A stretch of DNA of 64,000 nucleotides from Streptomyces sp. BHT-5-2. Lineage in GTDB: Bacteria; Actinomycetota; Actinomycetes; Streptomycetales; Streptomycetaceae. This document shows positions 17,557 through 26,887 of the stretch, in pieces. The DNA lies in assembly GCF_019774615.1 (NCBI RefSeq), contig NZ_CP081497.1, positions 2,744,963 through 2,808,962 on the forward strand, given 5' to 3'. A program made the translations under genes and the position numbers. Below the pieces are notes generated by a model. It searched no databases and was not told the DNA's origin. It saw only the letters and a list, made by a program, of their open reading frames with translations. How positions within the stretch are numbered: the stretch's first letter is position 1; the number at the start of each line of letters is the position of its first letter.

Positions 17557-18447
17557 ATGATGAGTAGGCGTATGAGTACGGTACAAACACCCCCGAAATG
17601 CACGGACCCCGCACCCCCGCCGCCCGGTGGCGTGCTCTGGTCGCTGGTCGGGGACATCAGATCCCTGCTGACCCTGCCCGCCGCGCTGACGATGCAGGTG
17701 GCGCACCCCGCCGTGGGCGCGGGCGTGGACGACCACTCGGTCTTCCGCACCGACCCCTGGGGCCGCGGCGAACGCTCACTGGCCTCGCTCCAGCTGTGGG
17801 TCTACGGCGGGGCGGAGGCCGCCGAGGAGGGCCGGCGGCTGCGGAAGCTGCACCGCGCCATCCAGGGCACCGACGCCTACGGCCGGAAGTACCACGCGCT
17901 CACCCCCGCCTACTACGCCTGGGTGCACGCCACCGGCTACCCCGTCTTCCGGCACGCTCGGCGCTACCTCGGCCGCCCGTTCACCCCGGCGCAGGAGCGG
18001 CAGCTCTACGCGGAGTGGCTCCAGGTCGGCCGGATCCTCGGCATCCACGACCGGGACATGCCGCAGACCATCGAGGAGTTCTGGCCCTATTACCGCAAGG
18101 TCCTCGACACCGAGATCGAGGAGACGGCGGTGGTGCGTGAGCTGACCGCCACCGACCAGCCGCTGCCGGCCCCGGACCGCGGCCCCTGGTGGGTGCTGCT
18201 GCCGCTGCGGCTGGCCTGGCCGGTGCTCAAGCCGGGCTTCGCCCGCTTCCGACGGTTCGTCACCATCGGGCTGATGCCGCCGGACGCCCGGCGTGCCATC
18301 GGCCTTCCCTGGACCGACGTCCAGGAGCGCCGCCTGCGCCACCTGGGGCTGGTGGTGCGGCTGGTGATGCCGGTCCTGCCGGAGCGGCTGCGGTTCATGC
18401 CGATCGCACGGCGGGCCCGCCGGGAACACCGGGCGGCCCGCCGCTGA
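17557..18447 (+). CDS. MpaB/DUF2236 (rubber oxygenase-like) family protein
   Basis: A 296-residue protein of the oxygenase MpaB / DUF2236 family. Characteristic segments are LTLPAALTMQVAHPAVGAGV, DDHSVFRTDPWGRGERS, GTDAYGRKYHALTPAYYAWV and the R/H-rich YWPYYRK-type region. Members include the haem-dependent latex-clearing protein Lcp and the Penicillium MpaB oxygenase; the cellular substrate here is unknown. The ATG at 17557 has GGGGGC upstream, but a TATGAT -10 hexamer (17556-17561) would favour the in-frame ATG at 17572 as a near-leaderless start. It is convergent with the M1 peptidase gene across a terminator. Confidence 0.85.
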   Translation: MMSRRMSTVQTPPKCTDPAPPPPGGVLWSLVGDIRSLLTLPAALTMQVAHPAVGAGVDDHSVFRTDPWGRGERSLASLQLWVYGGAEAAEEGRRLRKLHRAIQGTDAYGRKYHALTPAYYAWVHATGYPVFRHARRYLGRPFTPAQERQLYAEWLQVGRILGIHDRDMPQTIEEFWPYYRKVLDTEIEETAVVRELTATDQPLPAPDRGPWWVLLPLRLAWPVLKPGFARFRRFVTIGLMPPDARRAIGLPWTDVQERRLRHLGLVVRLVMPVLPERLRFMPIARRARREHRAARR

Positions 18448-18452
18448 AGCAC

Positions 18453-18491
18453 CGGCGGGCGGAGCCGGGCGTGCCCGGTCCCCGCCCGCCG
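18453..18491. terminator. Bidirectional terminator hairpin
   Basis: CGGCGGGCGG...CCGGGC / GCCCGG...CCCGCCCGCCG makes an interrupted inverted repeat of about 16 bp, located between the convergent DUF2236 and M1 peptidase genes. Confidence 0.75.
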
Positions 18492-18498
18492 CTCCCGG

Positions 18499-19998
18499 TC
18501 AGCGACCGCCGTGCACCTCGTGCACGTCGTGGGTGGCCGCGATCTGCTTCCACGACTTCGGCGCGGCGACCGGGCCGCGCGGCGCGGCGAACGCCCGCGC
18601 GCCCGCCCCGGCGGCCGGCCTGCTCGGCTGGTACAGCCAGGTGTCGAAGAAGTCGGCCAGCGGCTGCCCGGACTTCTTCTCGGCGAACTTCACGAAGTCC
18701 CCGATCGCGGCGTTGCCGTACCGGTGCTCCGTCGGCCAGGACTTGAGGATGTCGAAGAACACCTTGTCGCCGACCTTGTTCCGCAGCGCCTGGAGGGCCA
18801 GCGCACCGCGGTCGTAGACCGCCGAGTCGAACTGCTTGTCCGCGCCCGGGTCGCCCGGCTTCACCGTCCAGAACGGGTCGCCCGCCGGGTGCTGGGCGTA
18901 GACGTAGTCCGCCAACTGCTGCGCGGTGCCCTCGCCCTCCTTCTCCGACCACAGCCACTGGCTGTACGCGGCGAAGCCCTCGTTGAGCCAGATGTCCTTC
19001 CAGTCCTTCAGCGACACGCTGTCGCCGTACCACTGGTGGGCCAGCTCGTGCACCACGACCGAGACGTTGGTGCCCTTGTCGAAGGCCTGCTTGCCGTAGA
19101 ACGGCCGGGTCTGGGTCTCCAGCGCGTAGTGCGCCGGGACGTTGGGGACATAGCCGCCGACCGAGTTGAACGGATACGGGCCGAAGACGCTCTCCAGCCA
19201 CTCGGTGACCTCGGTGGTGCGCTCGATGCTCGCCCGCGCCGACCCGAGGTTCGGGCCCAGGTCCGGGCTGACCGCGTTGATCACCGGTACGCCGTCCGCG
19301 GTGGTGTCGGTGGTGATGTCGAACTTGCCGATCGCCAGCGTCGTCAGATACGTCGCCTGCGGTTTGTCCGAGCGCCAGTTGTAGCGCGTCCAGCCGAGCT
19401 TGGAGGTCTTCGAGGCCAGCACGCCGTTGCTGAGCGCCTGGGTGCCGTCCGGGACGGCGACGGAGATGTCGTACGTCGCCTTGTCGGAGGGGTGGTCGTT
19501 GCTGGGGAACCACCACACCGCCGAATCCGGCTCCTGCGCCACCACCCCGCCGTCCGGCGTCCGGGCCCAGGCGGTGAAGCCGTCGATCTTCAGCTCGGAG
19601 GGCTTGCCCGCGTAGCGGACCACCACGCTGATGTCCTTGCCCTTCTCCAGCGGCGTGGCCGGAGTGACCTCCAGCTCATGCTCCCCGGAGGTGGCGAAGG
19701 CGGCCTTCTTGCCGTTGACCCGGATCTCACCGACCTTCAGCCCGAAGTCCAGATTGAAGCGCGAGAGGTTCTGTGTGGTCCGGGCGAGCAGGGTCGCCGT
19801 GCCCTCCAACAGGTCGGTCTTCGGCTGGTACTTGAGCCGCAGATCATAGTGGGAGACGCGGTACCCGCCGTTGCCGCTGTAGGGGTAGTAGCTGTCGCCC
19901 GCACCCGGGGCGCCGGGCGTGAAGTCCGCTGCTGATGCCGGGATCGCCAGCAGCAGGCTGAGCGCGGCCGCGCCCGGGACCAGGAGTCTGTGACGCAC
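18499..19998 (-). CDS. Secreted M1 family zinc aminopeptidase
   Basis: A 499-residue extracellular aminopeptidase of the M1 clan, shorter than full PepN. After a signal peptide (residues 1-25, ending ASA), an N-terminal beta domain leads to the catalytic motif VVHELAHQWYGD, with His317, Glu318 and His321, and the third ligand Glu340 in NEGFAAYSQW; the HExxH-18-E spacing is exact. It removes N-terminal residues from peptides outside the cell. Start is the GTG at 19998, with GGAGG 5 bases upstream. It is divergent from the S15 dipeptidyl-peptidase, and the two probably work together in peptide scavenging. Confidence 0.93.
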   Translation of the reverse strand: MRHRLLVPGAAALSLLLAIPASAADFTPGAPGAGDSYYPYSGNGGYRVSHYDLRLKYQPKTDLLEGTATLLARTTQNLSRFNLDFGLKVGEIRVNGKKAAFATSGEHELEVTPATPLEKGKDISVVVRYAGKPSELKIDGFTAWARTPDGGVVAQEPDSAVWWFPSNDHPSDKATYDISVAVPDGTQALSNGVLASKTSKLGWTRYNWRSDKPQATYLTTLAIGKFDITTDTTADGVPVINAVSPDLGPNLGSARASIERTTEVTEWLESVFGPYPFNSVGGYVPNVPAHYALETQTRPFYGKQAFDKGTNVSVVVHELAHQWYGDSVSLKDWKDIWLNEGFAAYSQWLWSEKEGEGTAQQLADYVYAQHPAGDPFWTVKPGDPGADKQFDSAVYDRGALALQALRNKVGDKVFFDILKSWPTEHRYGNAAIGDFVKFAEKKSGQPLADFFDTWLYQPSRPAAGAGARAFAAPRGPVAAPKSWKQIAATHDVHEVHGGR

Positions 19999-20082
19999 GA
20001 GTCCTCCAACTCGTAGGGGAGGTCGATCTCCTACGGACCCTATGTACGCATCGGTCACCACGTCATGTCCATGGCCACATCC

Positions 20083-20114
20083 GACACATGACCGACATCT
20101 CGCCGACATGTGTC
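20083..20114. promoter_or_regulatory. Inverted repeat in the divergent peptidase intergenic region
   Basis: GACACATG (20083-20090) and CATGTGTC (20107-20114) form a perfect 8-bp inverted repeat separated by 16 bases, between the M1 and S15 peptidase genes. It could be a shared operator; no binding protein is known from the sequence. Confidence 0.4.
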
Positions 20115-20151
20115 CCGGACCGCCCCCTTCTGCACGGGAGTTGACCCGCGC

Positions 20152-20157
20152 TACCGT
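20152..20157 (+). promoter_or_regulatory. -10 hexamer of the S15 peptidase (leaderless)
   Basis: TACCGT fits the TANNNT consensus and ends 6 bases before the GTG at 20164. In actinobacteria this spacing marks leaderless transcripts, and no Shine-Dalgarno sequence is visible, so it supports that start. No good -35 was found. Confidence 0.5.
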
Positions 20158-20163
20158 CCGCCC

Positions 20164-22137
20164 GTGACAATACGTATGGGACCTCCCCACACCCCATGGA
20201 AAACGCTGGTCGGCGCGGCCGTGCTCGTGCTCCTCGCGCTGCTCGCCGCACCCGGCGCGGCGAGCGCGACCCCCGCCCCCCGGGAGAGCAAACCCGTCTA
20301 CTCCTACGCCCACGCCATCCGCGAGACGGTCTGGGTGGACACCGGCCTCGACGGCGACGGCGACGGCCGCACCGACCGGGTCGCCGTCGACATCATCCGG
20401 CCCTCCGAACCCGCCCGGCAGGGCCACCGGATACCCGTGATCATGGACGCCAGCCCCTACTACTCCTGCTGCGGCCGCGGAAACGAGAGTCAGAAGAAGA
20501 CCTACGACGCCCACGGCCGCCCGGTCCAGTTCCCGCTCTTCTACGACAACTACTTCGTGCCCCGCGGCTATGCGACCGTCCTCGTCGACCTGGCCGGAAC
20601 CAATCGCTCCGACGGCTGCATCGACACCGGCGGACGCTCGGACGTCCAGTCCGCCAAAGCCGTCGTCGACTGGCTCAACGGCCGGGCCCGCGGCTACACC
20701 GCCCGCGGCGGCGGCAGAGCCGTCACCGCCGACTGGTCCAACGGCAAAACCGGGATGATCGGCAAGAGTTGGGACGGCACCATCGCCAACGGTGTCGCCG
20801 CCACCGGCGTCCCCGGCCTGAAGACCATCGTGCCGATCGCCGGCATCACCTCCTGGTACGACTACTACTTCGCCCAGGGCGCCCCGCTCTACGACGGCGG
20901 CCCCGACGAGCTGGCGGCCGCCGTCGAGAGCCCCGGCGCACACAAGAACTGCGCCGCCGTCCAGCGCAAGCTCAAGGCGGGCGCCCCGCGCAACGGCGAC
21001 TGGACCGGCCTGTGGACCGAACGGGACTACGTCCGCGCCGCCGCCAAGGTCCGCGCCAGCGTCTTCCTCGTCCACGGCATGCAGGACCTCAACGTCCGCA
21101 CCAAGCACTTCGGACAGTGGTGGGACGCGCTCGCCCGGCACGGCGTCCAGCGCAAGATCTGGCTCTCCCAGACCGGCCACGTCGACCCCTTCGACTACCG
21201 CCGCGCCGACTGGGTGCACACCCTCCACCAGTGGTTCGACCACTACCTGATGGGCTACGACAACGGCATCGACCGGGCACCCATGGCCGACATCGAGCGC
21301 GCCCCCGACACCTGGACCACCGACGCCCGCTGGCCCGCGAAGGGCACCGCCACGGTCCCGCTCCACCCGCGCACCGGCAGCCAGGCCGGCGTCGGCACCC
21401 TGGGCACCCGCCCCACCCCGGCCGGACAGAAGGCGGCGTTCACCGACGACCCGGCGCTCGACGAGTCCGACTGGGCCGCCGCCGTCGACCGCCCGACCCC
21501 GGCCAAGACAGGCTTCACCACCGGCCCGCTGACCGCACCGCTGCGGCTCTCCGGCGCCGGCACGGTGACCGTCACCGCCACCCCCAGCACCACCAGCGCC
21601 CACCTCTCCGCCGTCCTCGTCGACCTCGGCCCGGACACCATCCGCAACTACGCCGGCGACGGCGAGGGCATCGTCACCCGCGGCACCAGCAGCTGTTGGG
21701 GCGCCGGCACCCGCGGCGACACCGGCTGCTTCAAGGACACCGCGGCCGACACCACCAAGGTCGGCTTCACCGTCTTCAGCCGCGGCTGGGCCGACCTCGG
21801 CCACGCCACCGACCCGCAGCACGGACACCCGCTCACCCCCGGCAAGCCCTACACCCTCACCCTGCAACTCGCCGCGAGCGACCACATCGTCCCCGCCGGG
21901 CACCGGCTCGCGCTCATCGTGGCCGGCACCGACGCCCATCTGATCGACCCGCCCGCCTCCCGCCCCACCCTCACCCTCGACCTGGCCCGCACCACGGCCC
22001 GGCTGCCGGTGACCGGCGGCGCCCCGGCCCTCGCCCGGGCCACCGCGGGCACCCCGGCGGCCCCGAGCCCGACCGGGACCACCCTCAAGGGCATCGCCCC
22101 GCCGCCGGCCCCCAGCCGGCTGCCGTACGGAGACTGA
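20164..22137 (+). CDS. Secreted Xaa-Pro dipeptidyl-peptidase (S15 family)
   Basis: A 657-residue serine peptidase releasing X-Pro dipeptides. A signal peptide (residues 1 to about 35, with VLVLLALLAAPGAASA) leads to the alpha/beta-hydrolase domain. Ser202 in GMIGKSWDGTIANG is the nucleophile and His339 in LSQTGHVDPF the catalytic histidine; an Asp in VFLVHGMQDLNV completes the triad. The C-terminal 200 residues form the beta-sandwich typical of PepX and cocaine-esterase-like enzymes. It sits divergent from the M1 enzyme and upstream of an M14 enzyme, forming a secreted peptidase cluster. Confidence 0.93.
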   Translation: MTIRMGPPHTPWKTLVGAAVLVLLALLAAPGAASATPAPRESKPVYSYAHAIRETVWVDTGLDGDGDGRTDRVAVDIIRPSEPARQGHRIPVIMDASPYYSCCGRGNESQKKTYDAHGRPVQFPLFYDNYFVPRGYATVLVDLAGTNRSDGCIDTGGRSDVQSAKAVVDWLNGRARGYTARGGGRAVTADWSNGKTGMIGKSWDGTIANGVAATGVPGLKTIVPIAGITSWYDYYFAQGAPLYDGGPDELAAAVESPGAHKNCAAVQRKLKAGAPRNGDWTGLWTERDYVRAAAKVRASVFLVHGMQDLNVRTKHFGQWWDALARHGVQRKIWLSQTGHVDPFDYRRADWVHTLHQWFDHYLMGYDNGIDRAPMADIERAPDTWTTDARWPAKGTATVPLHPRTGSQAGVGTLGTRPTPAGQKAAFTDDPALDESDWAAAVDRPTPAKTGFTTGPLTAPLRLSGAGTVTVTATPSTTSAHLSAVLVDLGPDTIRNYAGDGEGIVTRGTSSCWGAGTRGDTGCFKDTAADTTKVGFTVFSRGWADLGHATDPQHGHPLTPGKPYTLTLQLAASDHIVPAGHRLALIVAGTDAHLIDPPASRPTLTLDLARTTARLPVTGGAPALARATAGTPAAPSPTGTTLKGIAPPPAPSRLPYGD

Positions 22138-22154
22138 CCGGAAGTGACCGACCA

Positions 22155-22182
22155 GGGCCGCCCCGCGGGCACGGGGCGGCCC
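22155..22182 (+). terminator. Hairpin terminator after the S15 peptidase
   Basis: Perfect 11-bp repeat GGGCCGCCCCG / CGGGGCGGCCC with a 6-base loop, between the S15 stop and the M14 ribosome-binding site. Confidence 0.7.
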
Positions 22183-22212
22183 CCACCCCGCTGCCGACCC
22201 CGGAGGCATCAC

Positions 22213-23556
22213 GTGGCACCCCTCGGCTCACTCCGCTCCCGCGGCCTCGCGCTCGCCGCCCTTGCCGCAGCCCTCACCGCCGCGTTCAACCCCTTCCCGC
22301 CCGCCCGGGCCACCCCGACCCACCTTCCCCGTACGGGATTCGAGACCAGCCACGGCGCCCGATGGACCAGCGAGGCCGAGGAGACGGCGTTCCTCGCGGC
22401 CCTCACCCGGGCCCCGGGAGCCGGGACCCCGGTCCGCGTCGACCGGATCGGCACCACCGCACAGGGCCGCCCGCTCCGCCTCGTCAGCCTCGGCACCCCC
22501 GCCCTCCGGCACCCCGCCGACGGCCGGCGCACCGACTCCGTGCTGCTGGTCTGCTCCCAGCACGGCGACGAACCCGCCGGCCGCGAGGCGTGCCTGACCA
22601 CCGTCCGCGACCTCGCCTACGCCAGGGACCCGGCCACCCGGAACCTCCTGGCGCACACCGGCGTCCTCGTCGTGCCCACCGCCAACCCCGACGGCCGGGC
22701 CGCCGGCACCCGCGGCAACTCCGACGGCACCGACATCAACCGCGACCATGTGGCGCTGACCACCCCCGAGGCCCGCGCGATCGCCGCGGTGCTCCGCGAC
22801 CACCGCCCCGACACCGTCTACGACCTGCACGAATACACCCCCAAGGCGCCGTACTACACCAAGGACCTGCTCTCCCTGTGGCCGCGCAACCTCAACACCG
22901 CGGCCCCCGTCCACCGCGAAGCGGCCGCCCTGTCCGAGGAGTTCGTCGCCCCCGCCGCCCGGGCGGCCGGCTTCAGCACCGGCGTCTACGGCATCTGGAC
23001 CGACCCCGTCACCGGCTCCCCGGTCAAACAGGTCGCGGGCGACGGCCAGGAGCGCATCCTGCGCAACACCGCCGGCATCAAGGGCTCCGTCGGGCTGCTC
23101 GTGGAAACCCGCGTCGGCCCCCTCACCGCCGCCGAGAAGGCCGACCCGGCACGGAACGACCGCCGCCGGGTGACCTCCCAACGCTCCGCCCTCAAAGGGC
23201 TGTTCGGCTTCCTCGTACGGCACCGCGGACGCATCGCGGCGGCCACCGCGGCGGCCCGCACGGCCGGCCTGGCCGACCGCGGCCCCGTCTACCTCGGCGG
23301 CGCCGACAACGAACCCCCCACCGCCGACCGGATCCTGACGCGTCCACCGCGCGCCTACCGCCTCGACCCGGCACGTTTCGCCCGGGCCGAGGCCGTACTG
23401 GCGGCGCACGGCGTGCACTGGCGGCGGGACCTCGACGGCGGCGCCACCGTCCCGCTCCGCCAGCCGCTGCGTGCCCTGGTCCCGCTGCTGCTGGACCCGC
23501 GGGCCGACCATCCCGTCGTGGCCGGCACCCCGGTGGACGGGCGGGACGACGGGTGA
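22213..23556 (+). CDS. Secreted M14 family zinc carboxypeptidase
   Basis: A 447-residue metallocarboxypeptidase. It has a signal peptide (about residues 1-34). The zinc ligands are His117 and Glu120 in QHGDEPAGRE and His206 in YDLHEYT. The probable catalytic glutamate is Glu298 in VGLLVETRVG. The substrate-side segment TANPDGRAAGTRGNSDGTDI with INRD is typical of M14. GGAGG lies 6 bases before the GTG at 22213. Both terminal-trimming activities (amino and carboxy) and X-Pro release are therefore encoded side by side. Confidence 0.88.
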   Translation: MAPLGSLRSRGLALAALAAALTAAFNPFPPARATPTHLPRTGFETSHGARWTSEAEETAFLAALTRAPGAGTPVRVDRIGTTAQGRPLRLVSLGTPALRHPADGRRTDSVLLVCSQHGDEPAGREACLTTVRDLAYARDPATRNLLAHTGVLVVPTANPDGRAAGTRGNSDGTDINRDHVALTTPEARAIAAVLRDHRPDTVYDLHEYTPKAPYYTKDLLSLWPRNLNTAAPVHREAAALSEEFVAPAARAAGFSTGVYGIWTDPVTGSPVKQVAGDGQERILRNTAGIKGSVGLLVETRVGPLTAAEKADPARNDRRRVTSQRSALKGLFGFLVRHRGRIAAATAAARTAGLADRGPVYLGGADNEPPTADRILTRPPRAYRLDPARFARAEAVLAAHGVHWRRDLDGGATVPLRQPLRALVPLLLDPRADHPVVAGTPVDGRDDG

Positions 23557-23602
23557 ACGACCAGGCCGCCGAGGCCCGCCGCCACCGCGCCCCCCGAGGC
23601 GA

Positions 23603-24664
23603 TCAGGACGCCGCGAGCCCGTCCCGCACCAGCCGCAGGACCTCGTCGGCGCAGCCCCAGGAGACGGTCACCCCTGCGCCCCCGTGACCGTAGTTGTGCA
23701 CGCAGACCGTCCCGTCCGGCAGGCGCTCCGCCGCGAGCCGCACCGCCGGGCGGGCCGGACGCAGGCCCACCCGGTGCGCCAGCACACGGGCCCGCGCCAC
23801 CTCGGGGAAGAACCGGGCACAGCGCGCCACGATCGCCTCCGCCACCGCCGGATCGGGCTCCCGCGACCAGGCCCCGTCCCGCGCCGTCCCGCCCAGCACC
23901 AGCCCGAACGGCTGCGGCAGGACGTAAGTGGTGTCCGCCGAGTCCCCGTCGGCCGCGGTGAACCACTCCTCGACGCCCGGATTCTCGACGATCACCAACT
24001 GCCCCTGCACGGGATGGACCGTGGGATCGGGGACCAGCTCACGGGCGCCGAGTCCGGAACAGTTCACCACCGCCCGGACACCGTCCGCCGCCTCCGCCAG
24101 CGACGCCACCGGGCGCGCCACCACCGTCCCGCCGGCCGCGACCAGCCGCCGCTGTAGATAGCGCAGCTGCACCGGCATCTCCACCAGCGGCGTGCGCGCT
24201 CGCCAGCCCCCGGCGCAGCCCGGCGGCAGCTCCCCGGCACGGGCCCGCCGCAGCCCCGGGACCGCCGCGTACCAGGCACCGAGCCCGTCGGCGGGCAGCC
24301 CGTCACCGTCGACCGCCCCCGGCCCGTCCGCCATGGTGCCCGCCACCAGCCGCGCCCCGGTCTCCGCCGGCCGCCCGGCGAGGGCGGTGAGCACCTCCAG
24401 GGAACGCAGCGACCACCGGACCGCCTCGTCGTACGGCCGGACCCGATACGGCCAGCACAGGCCGCCGGCGACCGCCGAGGTCGTCGCACCGGCGGCGTCC
24501 CGCGCGACCACCCGCACCCCGTACCCGGCCTCCGCGAGCACCACCGCCGAGGTCAGCCCGATCACCCCGCCGCCGACCACGCATATCTCCGGCGGCGACG
24601 ACTCCGCGGCCGCTCCGTCCGGCGTCGCCGGCCCGCCCGTTTCCCCCGACCGCTCGTCCGTCAT
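23603..24664 (-). CDS. FAD-dependent D-amino-acid oxidase-like enzyme
   Basis: A 353-residue flavoprotein. The N-terminal dinucleotide motif is EICVVGGGVIGLTSAVVLAE, and GLCWPYRVRPYD follows. Near the C-terminus are RVGLRPARPAVRL and the FAD-binding VCVHNYGHGGAGVTVSWG, both hallmarks of D-amino-acid oxidases. It probably oxidises D-amino acids to keto acids with hydrogen peroxide formation. Start is the ATG at 24664, with GGGGAGG upstream, about 32 codons inside the longest open frame. It is divergent from the FUSC gene. Confidence 0.9.
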   Translation of the reverse strand: MTDERSGETGGPATPDGAAAESSPPEICVVGGGVIGLTSAVVLAEAGYGVRVVARDAAGATTSAVAGGLCWPYRVRPYDEAVRWSLRSLEVLTALAGRPAETGARLVAGTMADGPGAVDGDGLPADGLGAWYAAVPGLRRARAGELPPGCAGGWRARTPLVEMPVQLRYLQRRLVAAGGTVVARPVASLAEAADGVRAVVNCSGLGARELVPDPTVHPVQGQLVIVENPGVEEWFTAADGDSADTTYVLPQPFGLVLGGTARDGAWSREPDPAVAEAIVARCARFFPEVARARVLAHRVGLRPARPAVRLAAERLPDGTVCVHNYGHGGAGVTVSWGCADEVLRLVRDGLAAS

Positions 24665-24916
24665 CTCCGCAGCCTCCCCTGGTCCCGGGTCCGATGTCCG
24701 CCTGTGATCTTCTCCACCTGTGATCCGCACGTAACCCTCCGGCAGCGGGCCGGACAGCACCGGACCTTAGGCTGGTAGTGCCCCGGTGGACCGGCCCGTG
24801 CCGCGCCACCGTCCGGGCCCCGGCACCGTCGGCCGATGACGCCCCTCGGATCCGCCCGCGCGACCCCGCGGCCGCGCGCCCCGTATTCCGGCCGCTGTCC
24901 ATCGCCGAGGAGACCC

Positions 24917-26887
24917 ATGCCCCGCCACCGGCGCGCCGTGCCCGCCTGGCTCGCCCACCCCTTCCGCTGGCAGCGGCTGCCCGTGCCCTGGGCCGCCGTG
25001 GCCCGCGGCGCGCTGTGCGCGGGACCGCTGCTGGCCGCGGGGATCGCCGCCGGCCGCCCGGCCGCCGGCGTGCTGACCGCCCTCGGCTCGATGCTGGCCG
25101 GCGTCAACGACCGCCCCGGCACCCGACGCACCGGCATCGTCCACATCGGCCTGCCGGCGCTGGCCGCCGCGTTCGGGATGCTGGTCGGCGCCGCCCTGCG
25201 GACCGCCGACGCGGGCTGGTGGACGGTGCCGGCGCTCTGCGCGGTCGGCTTCGTCTCCGGCGCCGGCAGCGTGGCCGGCCCGGTGCGCTCCACCGCCGGG
25301 ATGCAGATGCTGGCCGCCACCGTCCTCGGCGCGGGCATGCCGCTGCCCGGCACCCCCTGGGCCAAGGCCCTCTACGTCCTCGCCGGATGCCTCTGGCTGC
25401 TCCTGCTGCGGCTCGCACTGCGGTACCCGCGCCCGGCGGGCGGCCCGCTCAGCGGGGAGCGGGCCACCGTCGCCACGGTCTTCGACGCGCTCGCCGACGC
25501 CCTGGCGGCGGTCGGCGGGCCGGGCGCCGAGCCCGCCCGGCGCCGACTCACCGCCGCCCTGGACCGCGCCGACGAGGCACTGCGGCTGCGCCGGCTCACC
25601 AGCCGCCTGCTGCGCCGCCCGGCCCGACCGGAGGAGCTGCTGCTCGCCGAGCGGTTCGCCGCGGCCACCGCGCTCTGCGAGGCCAGCGTCGCCCTCCTGT
25701 GGGAGGCCCGGCCACTGCCGCCGCGGGTCGCCGCGAGCCCCCGCCGGTTCGCCGCGGCGCTGCGCACCGGACGCCCGCCGGGCCGGCTCTCCGCCCCGGA
25801 GAACAGCTCCGCCGCCCGCAGCGCCTTCGACCACGCCCTGCTGGACGCCGCGGTCGCCTTCGCCCGCGAACGGCCACTGCCCCCGCCGGCGACCGGCGAG
25901 CCCACCCCGCCCGCACGGGCGACCGGGACCCGCGGAGCGCTCGGCCCGGACGCCCGGGACTACGGACTGCGGGTCGCCCTCTGCATCGGCGCCAGCGCGG
26001 CGGTCGCCCTGCTGCTGCGCGCCGACCACTGGTACTGGCTCCCGGCGACCGTCACCTTCCTCGTCAAGCCGGACCTGGGCCCGCTGTTCTCCCGTACGGT
26101 CAACCGCTTCGCGGGCACCGCGGTCGGCGTCCTGGTCTTCGCGGGGGCCGCGGCGCTGCTGCCCGGGAGCTGGTGGCCCGCGGTGGCCGCCGGTGCGGGC
26201 GGCGCGCTGCTGCCGTTCGCGATCCGGCACTTCGCCCTCCAGACCGGCGCGATCACCGTGATGGTGCTGTCCTTCGTCTACGTCGGAGGCGCCCCCGAGG
26301 CCGCCGGCGAACGGCTCGTCGACACCTCCCTCGCCTGCGCGATCGTGCTCGTCGTCGGGCATCTTCCGCGGCTGGCCGACCCGCGCCGCCGGGTCGGCCC
26401 GCGGGTCACCGAGGCACTGCGCAGCACCGAGCGCTTTCTGCGCCACGTCCTCACGCCCCGGCCCGCCGCCGACCCGGCCGCAGCCACAGCCGGAACCGGT
26501 GCCGTCGCCGCCCGCCGGCTCGCGCTCCGCCGGGACGCCTACCGGACGCTGGCCCGGGCCCGGGCCGCCGCGGAGACCGCCGCCGCGGAGTTCCGCCCCG
26601 GCCGCGACCCCGGAACCGACTGGCCGACCGTGGTCGCCGCCGTGGAACGCATCGTCGACGCCGCCACCGCCTGCGCCGTCCGCCTGGAGCGCGGCGCCCA
26701 CCGCCCCGGCCCGGAGGAGGCCGAACGGCTCTGCCGGGCGCTCCTGGCGATGGCCGACGTCCTTGCGGATCCCCGCCGCCCGCCCGGCACCCCGCCGCCG
26801 GAACTGCTGCCGGTCCCGGACTGCGCCACGCTCACCGACGTCGCCGCCGAACTGGAGCGACTGCGCGGCTACGCGGCCGCCCGGTGA
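24917..26887 (+). CDS. FUSC (fusaric-acid-resistance-like) inner membrane exporter
   Basis: A 656-residue membrane protein with two hydrophobic blocks (residues about 25-165 and 355-485), each of five to six helices, separated by a long soluble helical region. This is the architecture of the FUSC/aromatic-acid exporter (YccS/AaeB) family. The second block begins DYGLRVALCIGASAAVALLL and contains WYWLPATVTFLVKPDLG, the conserved FUSC core. Substrates in the family are aromatic acids and drugs; none can be assigned here. GAGGAGA precedes the ATG at 24917. The 3' end overlaps the convergent MFS gene by 19 bases. Confidence 0.88.
   Translation: MPRHRRAVPAWLAHPFRWQRLPVPWAAVARGALCAGPLLAAGIAAGRPAAGVLTALGSMLAGVNDRPGTRRTGIVHIGLPALAAAFGMLVGAALRTADAGWWTVPALCAVGFVSGAGSVAGPVRSTAGMQMLAATVLGAGMPLPGTPWAKALYVLAGCLWLLLLRLALRYPRPAGGPLSGERATVATVFDALADALAAVGGPGAEPARRRLTAALDRADEALRLRRLTSRLLRRPARPEELLLAERFAAATALCEASVALLWEARPLPPRVAASPRRFAAALRTGRPPGRLSAPENSSAARSAFDHALLDAAVAFARERPLPPPATGEPTPPARATGTRGALGPDARDYGLRVALCIGASAAVALLLRADHWYWLPATVTFLVKPDLGPLFSRTVNRFAGTAVGVLVFAGAAALLPGSWWPAVAAGAGGALLPFAIRHFALQTGAITVMVLSFVYVGGAPEAAGERLVDTSLACAIVLVVGHLPRLADPRRRVGPRVTEALRSTERFLRHVLTPRPAADPAAATAGTGAVAARRLALRRDAYRTLARARAAAETAAAEFRPGRDPGTDWPTVVAAVERIVDAATACAVRLERGAHRPGPEEAERLCRALLAMADVLADPRRPPGTPPPELLPVPDCATLTDVAAELERLRGYAAAR

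Noticed and set aside
18499..22212. Very long open frame on the minus strand running past the M1 peptidase into the S15 region
   Set aside because: Its upstream part is antisense to the S15 gene and glycine/valine-rich; the signal peptide and ribosome site place the M1 start at 19998.
20196..23687. A 1163-codon open frame over the S15 and M14 peptidase genes
   Set aside because: Extremely arginine/proline-rich; it is a shifted-frame shadow of two well-supported genes.
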